Origin: an uncultured Clostridia bacterium
GTDB taxonomy: Bacteria > Bacillota > Clostridia > TANB77 > CAG-508
Length of the DNA: 64,000 bases
Reading direction: 5' to 3'
Assembly (NCBI GenBank): GCA_949482135.1
Contig: CASYFC010000001.1
Span: 334,257 to 398,256 of the forward strand
Shown: in pieces, positions 56,353-64,000 of the stretch
Position numbering within the stretch: position 1 is the stretch's first letter
How the letters are laid out: every line of letters starts with the position of its first letter
Translations under genes and position numbers: made by a program
Notes under the pieces: generated by a model
Seen by the model: the letters and a program-made list of their open reading frames with translations, nothing else
Told to the model about the DNA's origin: nothing
The model's database searches: none

Positions 56353-56847
56353 TTAGTATTGTAATTGACCATTTAAAAGTTCATCATTTTTTATCCAATC
56401 ATCAACATCAAAAATTCGGTATTCAGTTTTATTAACTCTTACATAAACTTTTTCAATTCCAGCATTTATAATTAGCTTTCTACACATCAAACAAGGAGCT
56501 GCACCTTCTTCATAATCATGATTTTCTGTTCTATATCCAACTAAATATAATGTTGCTCCAATCATTTCTTCTCTTGAAGCACTAATAATTGCATTCTGCT
56601 CGCTATGTACAGATCTACAAGCGTCATATCCACTATGTCTTTGATCTGGAAGTAATTTCTTTTTGGTACAATATCCTAAATCACAACAATTTATTCTTCC
56701 TCTAGGTGCTCCGCAATAACCTGTTGCAATTATTTGATCATGATTTACTATTACTGAACCATATTTTTTTCTTAAACATGTAGCTCTTGATGCCACTGTT
56801 TCTGCTATATCTAAATAGTAATTTTGCTTATCTATTCTATCATTCAT
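56353..56847 (-). CDS. dCMP deaminase-like cytidine/deoxycytidylate deaminase
   Basis: The 164-aa protein has the zinc-dependent deaminase motif: His-Ser-Glu in VHSEQNAI and the PCLMCRK Cys pair (PCxxC). Upstream CGAPRGRINCCDLGYC matches the ComEB/dCMP-deaminase insertion. It makes dUMP for thymidylate synthesis. Start 56847 is chosen because AGGAG lies about 8 nt upstream; the frame extends to 56946 through the terminator of the next gene. Confidence 0.9.
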   Translation of the reverse strand: MNDRIDKQNYYLDIAETVASRATCLRKKYGSVIVNHDQIIATGYCGAPRGRINCCDLGYCTKKKLLPDQRHSGYDACRSVHSEQNAIISASREEMIGATLYLVGYRTENHDYEEGAAPCLMCRKLIINAGIEKVYVRVNKTEYRIFDVDDWIKNDELLNGQLQY

Positions 56848-56910
56848 AATATTTCTCCTATTCAGGGGAATTATATCATTTAAAGTGTTTATTATCAAGA
56901 ACATCACAGC

Positions 56911-56946
56911 AAAAAAGTGATGTTTAAACAAATATTTTAACATCAC
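56911..56946 (-). terminator. Terminator of the 56954-59950 surface-protein gene
   Basis: GTGATGTT (56917-56924) pairs with AACATCAC (56939-56946); a U6 run follows on the minus strand. A second AACATCAC copy (56900-56907) can pair with the same arm as an alternative fold. Confidence 0.8.
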
Positions 56947-56953
56947 CTTATTA

Positions 56954-59950
56954 CTATATTAATTTTTTCTTTATTCTTAAAATAAACTTTCCACTAGTAA
57001 TCATAATAGTCAGTCCTATAACTATAAAATATATACTTTCTCCTCCACCAGTTACAGGTAATTGCAATTCTACATTTTTTTCACAAAGGCCTAAATCTTG
57101 ATTTATAATTTTTTCTTTATAATCATCTAACATATCTTCTGATAATTCATCTGTTATATGTAATTTTATATTCTGTTGTTCTAAAGAGTATTTTATAGTA
57201 AAATCATATTCTTCACTATTATCAGATTTTACTCCGTCATTTGTGTTTGCATCATTAATACCATTAACTTGATATTTTGTTATTACATAATTAGCATTAT
57301 TTGTATTGAATGCTACAATATACTCTCCTGCTGGTAATTTGTCAAATTCGTACATTCCATCCTGAGTTGTAGTAATTGGTTCTATTTTATTACCTTGTAA
57401 GTCTCTATCACATACACTATAAGTACTATTTTCTTGATCATATTTTAATAATGTTGCCACAACACCTTCTATTGGTTTTTCATTTTCTTCTCTTAATCCA
57501 TTACCATTTTTATCATTCCAAACCATACCAGAAATAAATCTCGATATTACTGCTGTAGACACAACATTAGATTCATCATATTCATTAGCTTTATTGTTTG
57601 CTATTATACTAAACGCTTTATTAAAGTACCTATCACCTGAAATATCCTTGCTTTGGCCTTCATTATCAATTTTCATATAACAATCCAAGCTTAATTTTGA
57701 TGCTTTCTTAAAATTCTCAGCTACAATATATATACAAGTTATCTCATGATTTTCATTTTTTAAAGATGTATTATTATTATCAAGTGTTCCCAAATATTCA
57801 AATATCTTCTTATAATTAGAAAAATTATTATTTTGAATAATAATTTCATTGTTGTCTTCAGATAAATATCCATATTCGAGCATCTCTTCTATTTTTCCTC
57901 CAGTTTGATCTTCTAATCCATAATTTCCAATTAACTTTTGTAGAAATTTACCTTCAATCGTACTGTAATAGATTTTTAAAGTAGCACTAGAATCAATGCT
58001 CGAATGATTTGAAACTATCTTTTCAAGATACATTTTTCCTTTTGCAACAGTTCCATGAATTCCTCCATTAAATGGAAATATGTCATATCCATATGATTTA
58101 TTAATATCATTTTTACCTATATTTTCATATTTTAAAGTATAAATAATATTTTCACTATAATCTACTAATTTTTTATTTACTTCTTTTTTCAAACTAGTTG
58201 CTTGATTTAATAAAGCACTACAAAAAGATATTCTTAAATTTGAAGCACCAGTACCTCTTTCCATATAATATACTTTCAATGAATGAACACCAGCAGATAA
58301 TGAAATAGTATTTTCTATTTTCTCTTCATTTATAAAACATTCTCCTGTATTAAAATTAATACTTCCTGAACAAGGATCATGGATTCCTCCAATATCAAGT
58401 ACTAGTTCATCATCAACAAAAACCCATGTATCATCATCACCTGAGAATGTAAAAATAATATCTTCTCCATTATATATATTTTGGTTTGTACCTGTATCAG
58501 ATTCCAAATTAAAAGTAATTTCAGTTTTCATTCCAAACCAATAATTCACATCATTAGTCCCATAATTAGAAGATTCTCCATTTAGAGGTAAAAAACATTT
58601 TGAAAAAGAATTAATATTTTGAGGCGAATCATATACTGTAAATCTTTGATTTTCTTTATTGTATGAAGCCATATGTTTTGCAGAATCATATTCATAATAC
58701 CCTTCATCATTTAAATAGAATAAGCCTTCTGCCTTTCCAAGATAATGAACTCCTGGCGTATTTCCACTTTCGTCAAATAATTTGTTTAATAATGTATCAT
58801 GTTTTTCTAAAATTCCTTGATATGGATTTCCGTCTGTTCCTGTCCAGTTACTAACAATTCCCTCTGTTAAAGCTCCATGTGGTTTTGCTAATGTGCCATT
58901 CAATCTACTATTTCCATTTACAAATACAAAACCATTTTGAATATCTTTCATTATCCAAGCTGGATTATTGTAATCACAACTCGAAATATTAAATAATTCA
59001 TTATAATCGAATATACTAATATTTACTAATCCTTCTGTATCAGCACTTTCAATTTTTCCTTCTTGCATTGTACCATTATTGTAATTATTGGAAATCCAAT
59101 CTGCATAAAATATTGCATTTTCAGTTGTAGTAACTTCTTTTCCAAAGTATGAGCTATCATAATATCTATTATTAGTAATATCATACCATCCAGCAAGTTT
59201 AAATTTATTACTTGAAAATTCTTCACTAGTTGGAAGTTCTACTTTTAACGTTGACAAATCAAATGGCATATTTAAAAAATTTTCATTAGAATAAATTCCA
59301 CCATTAGTCCCATCAAAGCTAACTACTGACTGAAGAACATAACCTGGCAAGTAGTAAATATTACATTCTTTAGAAGCATCTAATACAATTTTTGCACATG
59401 GTTCACCATTAATTTCTTCTAATGTACATGTTTTTTTACCTGATGAATTAACTTCATAAAAATAATACAAAATACTGTAATCACCTGTTCCAAAAATGTT
59501 CATTCCCATATAATACAGTGAAATATAATATATATTCTCATCTGTACTATCAACATATACCTCATGTTCAATTCCAGCTATCGAATCCATCCAATCATTT
59601 TTATAATTTCCATCATAAAAATGTATTTTTATAGTTTGAACATTATTTGCATCTGCAACTAAGTTTCTATCATCATTATATTGGGTATTATCTATCTCTT
59701 CTTCAATTCCTTGTGAAGAAAATTCTTCATTAATCCCATTATTTGTACTTTCTAAAATTTCATTTTCACTTTCTTCTTTAATTTCTTGCAAAGAAGCATA
59801 TTCACTAGTACTACTAAAAAAAATCTCTTTAGCTTTCCTTTCAATTAATAAGAAAATTTCTAAAGAGATGGCAATAACAAAAAATAAAATTATTATTAAT
59901 ATTAATTTCCAAAGATATATACCAACTTTAGCTTTTTTACTTTTTCTCAA
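56954..59950 (-). CDS. LPxTG surface protein with fibro-slime and SdrD-like domains
   Basis: The 998-aa protein has an N-terminal signal/anchor helix (about 12-32). A fibro-slime (PA14-related) domain lies at about residues 450-600, with NYWFGMKTEITF, FTFSGDDDTWVFVDDELVLD and GIHDPCSGSINF. A SdrD B-like calcium-binding domain is at about 830-910 (VWNDKNGNGLREENEKPIEG). The C-terminal sorting signal is QLPVTGGG, followed by a membrane helix and RIKKKLI. It should be covalently wall-anchored by sortase. It is the second such protein in the window; both are single-gene units with long, hairpin-containing leaders. Confidence 0.88.
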   Translation of the reverse strand: MRKSKKAKVGIYLWKLILIIILFFVIAISLEIFLLIERKAKEIFFSSTSEYASLQEIKEESENEILESTNNGINEEFSSQGIEEEIDNTQYNDDRNLVADANNVQTIKIHFYDGNYKNDWMDSIAGIEHEVYVDSTDENIYYISLYYMGMNIFGTGDYSILYYFYEVNSSGKKTCTLEEINGEPCAKIVLDASKECNIYYLPGYVLQSVVSFDGTNGGIYSNENFLNMPFDLSTLKVELPTSEEFSSNKFKLAGWYDITNNRYYDSSYFGKEVTTTENAIFYADWISNNYNNGTMQEGKIESADTEGLVNISIFDYNELFNISSCDYNNPAWIMKDIQNGFVFVNGNSRLNGTLAKPHGALTEGIVSNWTGTDGNPYQGILEKHDTLLNKLFDESGNTPGVHYLGKAEGLFYLNDEGYYEYDSAKHMASYNKENQRFTVYDSPQNINSFSKCFLPLNGESSNYGTNDVNYWFGMKTEITFNLESDTGTNQNIYNGEDIIFTFSGDDDTWVFVDDELVLDIGGIHDPCSGSINFNTGECFINEEKIENTISLSAGVHSLKVYYMERGTGASNLRISFCSALLNQATSLKKEVNKKLVDYSENIIYTLKYENIGKNDINKSYGYDIFPFNGGIHGTVAKGKMYLEKIVSNHSSIDSSATLKIYYSTIEGKFLQKLIGNYGLEDQTGGKIEEMLEYGYLSEDNNEIIIQNNNFSNYKKIFEYLGTLDNNNTSLKNENHEITCIYIVAENFKKASKLSLDCYMKIDNEGQSKDISGDRYFNKAFSIIANNKANEYDESNVVSTAVISRFISGMVWNDKNGNGLREENEKPIEGVVATLLKYDQENSTYSVCDRDLQGNKIEPITTTQDGMYEFDKLPAGEYIVAFNTNNANYVITKYQVNGINDANTNDGVKSDNSEEYDFTIKYSLEQQNIKLHITDELSEDMLDDYKEKIINQDLGLCEKNVELQLPVTGGGESIYFIVIGLTIMITSGKFILRIKKKLI

Positions 59951-59964
59951 TTAATTTTCCTCTT

Positions 59965-60149
59965 CTATTATTAAGTATACAACTTAATAATAGTGAGTAC
60001 GAACCACAAAACACTTGCTAGAAGAGTGTTTTGTCGATTTTAATAAATGTAATTTTCAAAATAACTGAAAATTTGCAATTCATTGTTATTATGATAAAAT
60101 AAATGCAATAAATAAAAAATATACTATTAAGTTGTATATTTAATAATAG
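59965..60149. repeat. Two copies of a ~29-bp palindromic motif around a hairpin
   Basis: CTATTATTAAG.ATAC.ACTTAATAATAG-type palindromes occur at 59965-59993 and, slightly shorter, at 60124-60149. Between them lies a 10-bp hairpin (ACAAAACACT 60006-60015 with AGTGTTTTGT 60025-60034). The region is the upstream leader of the 56954-59950 surface gene. It could hold regulator sites or the ends of a small element. The remaining ~150 nt to rpmF's terminator show no gene. Confidence 0.65.
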
Positions 60150-60152
60150 TTG

Positions 60153-60176
60153 TTTTGTATTGCATTTTGTATTGCA
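60153..60176. repeat. Tandem 12-bp direct repeat
   Basis: TTTTGTATTGCA occurs twice in direct succession (60153-60164, 60165-60176), just upstream of the second palindrome. Confidence 0.8.
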
Positions 60177-60245
60177 CTGTTTGTAAGCTATTTAGCATTT
60201 TGTTTTTTTATATTTCTTTTATATTTCTTTTTTGTTACAAATAAA

Positions 60246-60278
60246 AATGACTCTCTAAACACAGGTATAGGAGTCATT
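60246..60278. terminator. Secondary hairpin downstream of rpmF
   Basis: AATGACTC (60246-60253) pairs with GAGTCATT (60271-60278); T or A runs are weak. Possibly a back-up terminator. Confidence 0.5.
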
Positions 60279-60290
60279 AAATTTAAATAA

Positions 60291-60316
60291 AAAAAACATA
60301 TTTTCATATGTTTTTT
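60291..60316 (-). terminator. Terminator of rpmF
   Basis: AAAAAACATA (60291-60300) pairs with TATGTTTTTT (60307-60316); the U-rich arm itself forms the tail in the minus-strand transcript. Confidence 0.75.
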
Positions 60317-60332
60317 CAATTTTCTTATTTAA

Positions 60333-60515
60333 TTATTCAGCTTTTTTGGCAATAACTTCTTTTCCATCATAGTAACCACAGTTTGAGCAAACAGTATGTG
60401 GTCTTACTGGTTGGTGACAATGTGAACATGTTGATAAATTTGTTTCTTCTATTTTCCATGTAGCTCTTTTTGATCCAGTTCTAGCTTTTGACCATCTTCT
60501 TTTTGGTTGTGCCAT
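60333..60515 (-). CDS. rpmF: 50S ribosomal protein L32
   Basis: The 60-aa protein starts MAQPKRRWSKARTGSKRA and has a zinc ribbon (CSHCH ... CSNCGYYDGKEV), typical of zinc-containing L32 proteins. GGAGG precedes the ATG. The usual upstream partner (DUF177/YceD) is not present; the upstream gene is an unrelated unknown protein. Confidence 0.96.
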   Translation of the reverse strand: MAQPKRRWSKARTGSKRATWKIEETNLSTCSHCHQPVRPHTVCSNCGYYDGKEVIAKKAE

Positions 60516-60616
60516 ATCAATTCCCTCCTTTAGTGACTTTTATATATGTCAAAATAAATTTTATTTCAAAGTTACTAAAATAGTATACAACCAATTGATA
60601 ACTTTGTCAAGCATTT

Positions 60617-61156
60617 CTACTTAAATTCTGTGTCGAATTTACTTCCTCTTTCAGACACTATTTGATTTTCTATATTTTGATTTTCTAGTTTTAAATATTC
60701 TATTTGAGCTTTAGTATCCCCAAAAATTTCAAAATGTTTTGCTTTATGTATAATAGGTAAATAATTTTTACTATTAGAAATCTTTGTAAGAGCCATTTTA
60801 TAAATTTCTTCTTCTACATCATCATTACATTCTACTTTTATTTCATTGTATAAATTACTCATCTCTGTTGTAAAATTACCTGCCAAGTCTGCTATTGCGC
60901 ATGCATATAAATCTGACATTAGTTCTTTTGAATCAAATTTGTCTTTTTCTTCAATTTTTACTACTTGAAGCAACTCTATTTTTAATTTTAAATTTCTTAA
61001 TCTTTCAATTTGCAAATCATTCTTTTTATTAAAATATCCAAAAAAGGAAAGTCCTTCCTTTGAAATTTCATCACGCTCTTTAAAATATTTTTGTATTTTA
61101 GCATTTTTTATTGCACTTTGAACATTAAAATATAGATTTTTTCTTTCTCTTCCCAT
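60617..61156 (-). CDS. Hypothetical protein, 179 aa
   Basis: A helical, charged, soluble protein (MGRERKNLYFNVQSAIKNA...). A central stretch (ELMSDLYACAIADLAGNF) is the most hydrophobic. No family recognised; it is not DUF177, although it sits where DUF177 often does. Start ATG 61156 is chosen because AGGT lies about 11 nt upstream; a TTG at 61174 is possible. Confidence 0.6.
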   Translation of the reverse strand: MGRERKNLYFNVQSAIKNAKIQKYFKERDEISKEGLSFFGYFNKKNDLQIERLRNLKLKIELLQVVKIEEKDKFDSKELMSDLYACAIADLAGNFTTEMSNLYNEIKVECNDDVEEEIYKMALTKISNSKNYLPIIHKAKHFEIFGDTKAQIEYLKLENQNIENQIVSERGSKFDTEFK

Positions 61157-61245
61157 TTTTCTATTGTACCTCAAATAATCTCAAGTATTATGTATTATAT
61201 TTTATCAATATGTTATTAATAATTCAATATTTGTTATAAAAATGT

Positions 61246-61285
61246 AAAAAAATACTATATTGTAAATACAATATAGTATTTTTTA
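61246..61285. terminator. Terminator of the adenosine-deaminase-like gene
   Basis: 13-bp perfect stem (61251-61263 with 61268-61280), 4-nt loop, and A/T runs on both sides. Confidence 0.88.
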
Positions 61286-61286
61286 T

Positions 61287-63809
61287 TTATACTAGATTAT
61301 TGTTTGTCCCTATTTCTGGATAATCATTTAAAATTTTTTCAGCCAAATTATCATTGATTTTAAACTCTTTTACATATCCTCCAAGAGAATTCGCTTTATC
61401 TTTTAATGCTTCAACTTCAGAATTTACATATATTTTAGCTTTTCCTTTTCCATTTTTTGCTTCTTGAACTAAATTTGAAACAGGTGAATTCCCATCAAAT
61501 GCAAGTACTATAGAATTTCTTCTTTCAAATATCTCATAATTGAAACTCTTATAAATTCCCATTTCTTCACTTTCTGGTGAAATTCTTATTCCATTTATAT
61601 CTTGTTTTAATAAGTCATTTTTTACTTCAGCAGAAACTTCTTTTGGAACTATTGCATCTATTTCAAATTTTTTATCTAGTTCTTTTGAAATATCTACAAT
61701 CGCTTTTTCAAATCCTTTCATTTTATGTCCTACAACAAAACATACCTTTTTATTATCTAGATGTTTAATTAGATTTCTAAGAATCTCTAATCCCTCATCA
61801 CTTAATTCTGTTTCTCTATCTTTTGCATTAAAACTTCCACCAGCAATTACTATTGGTATTTTATCTTCTGGTAGGTTTCTAATTTTATCTTTTAATTCTA
61901 TTTCTGAATCTAGTTTATTGCTAATTCTCATTTCAATATCGCATTTTTTACCTGCTTCTAAATTTTCATCTTCTAGTTCTAAAATGGCTTCTCTTAAAGT
62001 TCTACCATTTAAAAACTCTTCAAATCTTTGAGATTTTTCTATAAAATATTTTTCACTAGCTTCCATAACTTCATCTTCTACTTTTCTCATTTTTTCGAAG
62101 TCATCATCTGTTAATCCCACTAAGTTATATAATGCTAATTGTTCATCAACAGAATCTGAACCATAGAACCCACATCCATCTGTACCTTGAACACATTTTA
62201 CACCATTTTGAATATAAATTTTTAAAGGATGTCTTGTTAAATCATTTAAATTATTTAATCTTATATTTGATGTTAATTGAAATTCTAATATTGCCCCTGT
62301 TTCAACAATTTCCTTCATAAGCATTTTACCTTCTTCAGAATTTAAGTCAGCTGTATATAAACCATGTCCTAATCTAACTGGAGGCATCTTTTGACCTTTT
62401 TTTAATGCTTCTTTCACACATCTTATAGATTTGGCAACATTATCTCTTAAACAGTCATTTTCACCAGCATGAATTCTAACAGTAAAACCTTTATCTTCTG
62501 TTACAGCGTATTGTACTAATTCATTTATAACTGGTTTTAAATCCATTATATCATTTATTTCTTCTCCTATAAAATCACTTCCTACTATATATGGACTTCT
62601 AGCTACTGCTTTTAAAACATCTAATGTTTGTCTTAAATAATTTGAACTTGAACTTTGATCTTTTATAATTGTTAATGGTATTCTTCTTATTCCAACTAAA
62701 AATCTTAATTTAACTCCAGTTTCTTTTTCTATACTAGGCATTACTCCATGAATATCTTCTAGGACTTTTATGGCTGGTTCACCTGTTTTTGCCAAATCTG
62801 TATCTGTTATTTCTACATAATAAACACCCTGTTTCTGATATTCTCTAGCAATCCATAAATATTTGTCTTGTCTTAAAGTATTATTTTTATATACACTTCC
62901 ATTTTTTTTATCCTCTAACATTTTTTCAATATCTTTTTTTATTTCTTCTTCTGGAATTTTTTCAATTTTTGATTTTGAAAGTTTTATTTTTTGTTCTGAA
63001 AATTTAGCTTTACAAAATACATATCTATATATATATACCTTTTCTAAGTTTGTAAATACTGATTGACCATCTTTTAATAGTGCCAAACTTGTTCTTATTT
63101 TTCCTATATTTTCTTCAGCATTTTCTAAGTTATTTAATATTAAATCTGCAAAATTTATAAACGTATTATCATCAATTTTTCTAACTAGATGTTTTCCCTC
63201 TAATTCAAAATTTTCAAATTGTTTTTCAACCATTTTTCTATCTTTATCTATTTGCTTTTGTTGGCTTTTTGTTATTTTTAAATTTAATTTTTTAACATAG
63301 TATAAAGGGTATTTTATTTGATGAACAATTCCTAAAGAAATTAAAACATCAGGTGTTAAGTTAGCATTCATGTGTGTATGTAAATCTGTTCTAAATTTTG
63401 ATTTTTTAAATATGTATGATTTTACAATTGATTTTTTTATGTCTAAATTATATGTTTTTGTTTGAGACATTAATGTTTTTGTAATTGCAGGCATTTTAGC
63501 TTTTACTTCAATTTTATCCTTAAAAATATTAGCGATTTTCATTCCTGCTAATCTAAAAATATATACCTCTTTATTTTCTGGATTTATAGATGCTGGTATA
63601 GTATTTTTTATTATTTTTAAGTCATTCTCATCTCTAATTGTTTCTAATCCTGAAATTTTTGCTAAATTAGATATTAAATTTCCGCTTTTATGATTAGGAG
63701 TTCTTATAATATATGTTATTTCATCTACATTTTCACCTTTGTATAATTCTACAACAATATCTTTTTCCTTATCTATATAGAATCTATTAAAATATTTTAA
63801 ATTTTCCAT
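61287..63809 (-). CDS. Adenosine-deaminase-family protein fused to a SLOG-like domain
   Basis: The 840-aa protein has an N-terminal domain of unknown type (1-135), then an adenosine-deaminase-type metal hydrolase (about 138-600). Its catalytic residues are all present: HTH (His144, His146), HAGE (447-450), LGHG (His482) and GTDG (Asp544). A ~170-residue basic helical insertion follows the first motif. Residues about 645-800 form a Rossmann-like domain (IPIVIAGGSFNAKD, VCFVVGHKMKGFEKAI, DAIVPKE, IVLAFDGNSPVSNLVQEA) resembling the SLOG family of nucleotide-binding domains. Start 63809 has AGGAG upstream; a GTG at 63827 is possible. It could deaminate a nucleoside or nucleotide under control of a ligand; substrate and role are unknown. 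Confidence 0.8.
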   Translation of the reverse strand: MENLKYFNRFYIDKEKDIVVELYKGENVDEITYIIRTPNHKSGNLISNLAKISGLETIRDENDLKIIKNTIPASINPENKEVYIFRLAGMKIANIFKDKIEVKAKMPAITKTLMSQTKTYNLDIKKSIVKSYIFKKSKFRTDLHTHMNANLTPDVLISLGIVHQIKYPLYYVKKLNLKITKSQQKQIDKDRKMVEKQFENFELEGKHLVRKIDDNTFINFADLILNNLENAEENIGKIRTSLALLKDGQSVFTNLEKVYIYRYVFCKAKFSEQKIKLSKSKIEKIPEEEIKKDIEKMLEDKKNGSVYKNNTLRQDKYLWIAREYQKQGVYYVEITDTDLAKTGEPAIKVLEDIHGVMPSIEKETGVKLRFLVGIRRIPLTIIKDQSSSSNYLRQTLDVLKAVARSPYIVGSDFIGEEINDIMDLKPVINELVQYAVTEDKGFTVRIHAGENDCLRDNVAKSIRCVKEALKKGQKMPPVRLGHGLYTADLNSEEGKMLMKEIVETGAILEFQLTSNIRLNNLNDLTRHPLKIYIQNGVKCVQGTDGCGFYGSDSVDEQLALYNLVGLTDDDFEKMRKVEDEVMEASEKYFIEKSQRFEEFLNGRTLREAILELEDENLEAGKKCDIEMRISNKLDSEIELKDKIRNLPEDKIPIVIAGGSFNAKDRETELSDEGLEILRNLIKHLDNKKVCFVVGHKMKGFEKAIVDISKELDKKFEIDAIVPKEVSAEVKNDLLKQDINGIRISPESEEMGIYKSFNYEIFERRNSIVLAFDGNSPVSNLVQEAKNGKGKAKIYVNSEVEALKDKANSLGGYVKEFKINDNLAEKILNDYPEIGTNNNLV

Positions 63810-63934
63810 TATTATAATTCTCCTCACTTTCTTTATTCTAATTTAACTTGTTAATTCTATATTATACCAGAAAACAGGCTAATTTTCAAGTGTTTTTATA
63901 TGTATATTGAAAACTTTTCTCTATATGCAAAAAG

Positions 63935-64000
63935 AGTATGTCCAAATGAAGTGAACCCCATATAGTGGACACTAAATAAAAAGAGCTCTTTACTTGGAGA
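63935..64000. mobile_element. Possible end of an insertion sequence
   Basis: AAGTGAACCCCATATAGTGG is followed by ACACTAAATA. This resembles the terminal sequences of IS3-type elements (TGTCC/GGACA-type ends), and the base composition is unlike the neighbouring intergenic DNA. No transposase is visible before the window ends, so this is only a suggestion. Confidence 0.3.

Noticed and set aside
59965-60176. CRISPR-like array
   Set aside because: Only two repeat units, no regular spacers and no cas genes nearby.
60617-61156. DUF177 (YceD) protein upstream of rpmF
   Set aside because: Position fits, but the sequence lacks the Cys pair and acidic pattern of DUF177 and looks like an unrelated helical protein.
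61287-63809. RADAR anti-phage system (RdrB-like deaminase)
   Set aside because: No RdrA-type AAA+ ATPase is adjacent within the window, and the C-terminal SLOG-like domain is a different arrangement. The upstream side lies beyond the window, so it stays open only in part.

Overview
The window comes from a very AT-rich, Gram-positive-type bacterium, most likely an uncultured gut member of the Clostridia/Bacilli. The signs are AT-rich codon use with AGA as the main arginine codon, GGAGG-type ribosome binding sites, two LPxTG wall-anchored proteins, a SAM (S-box) riboswitch on metK, PlsY/GpsA lipid genes, UPF0182, QueH and DUF5050-type proteins. The genus-level identity is a guess. Most genes lie on the minus strand in long, tightly spaced runs.

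Layout. 1-1.5 kb: three plus-strand genes of unknown function (first one truncated). 1.5-5.7 kb: Na+/Ca2+ exchanger, HD protein, and a CadC-type repressor / HMA metallochaperone / P1B-ATPase metal-efflux operon with a clear promoter and operator. 5.75-6.05 kb: a ~297-bp imperfect palindrome. 6-13 kb: a membrane protein with a frame break, a CYTH protein, tRNA-Thr(CGT), a DUF5050-like protein, a glucosaminidase with a dockerin-like tail, and metK behind a SAM riboswitch. 13-16 kb: polA. 17-21.8 kb: a five-gene accessory operon (leucine-rich-repeat-like protein, transglutaminase-like protease, a small protein paralogous to the 988-1500 gene, a large HopA1-like protein, a rhomboid protease). 24-37 kb: queH, surface-glycan membrane genes, ruvB, ligA, pgsA, UPF0182, ftsY. 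37.8-46 kb: asnB, mutS, an mTERF-like protein, miaB, a DnaJ protein, asd. 46-60 kb: two LPxTG surface proteins flanking dtd, gpsA, plsY, der, a polytopic membrane protein with a frame break, and a dCMP deaminase. 60-64 kb: rpmF, an unknown protein, a large adenosine-deaminase/SLOG-like fusion, and a possible insertion-sequence end.

The most unusual signal is a repeated frame break. Three host-type genes (metK at 11648, a polytopic membrane protein at 55776, a small membrane protein at 6577) are each interrupted once. In all three the break is an in-frame CGG codon in the context NTT CGG A, and skipping the single C restores an uninterrupted, family-consistent reading frame with Gly (GGA) at the junction. 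Reading the window by eye, I found no other in-frame CGG in any host-type gene. CGG is otherwise used only in four solitary genes with foreign-looking codon use (16004-16945, 22023-23336, 23537-24211, 37204-37698; nine CGG codons in all). This fits +1 frameshifting, or quadruplet (CGGA) decoding, at an abandoned arginine codon. Motif-specific assembly error and independent mutation remain open alternatives.
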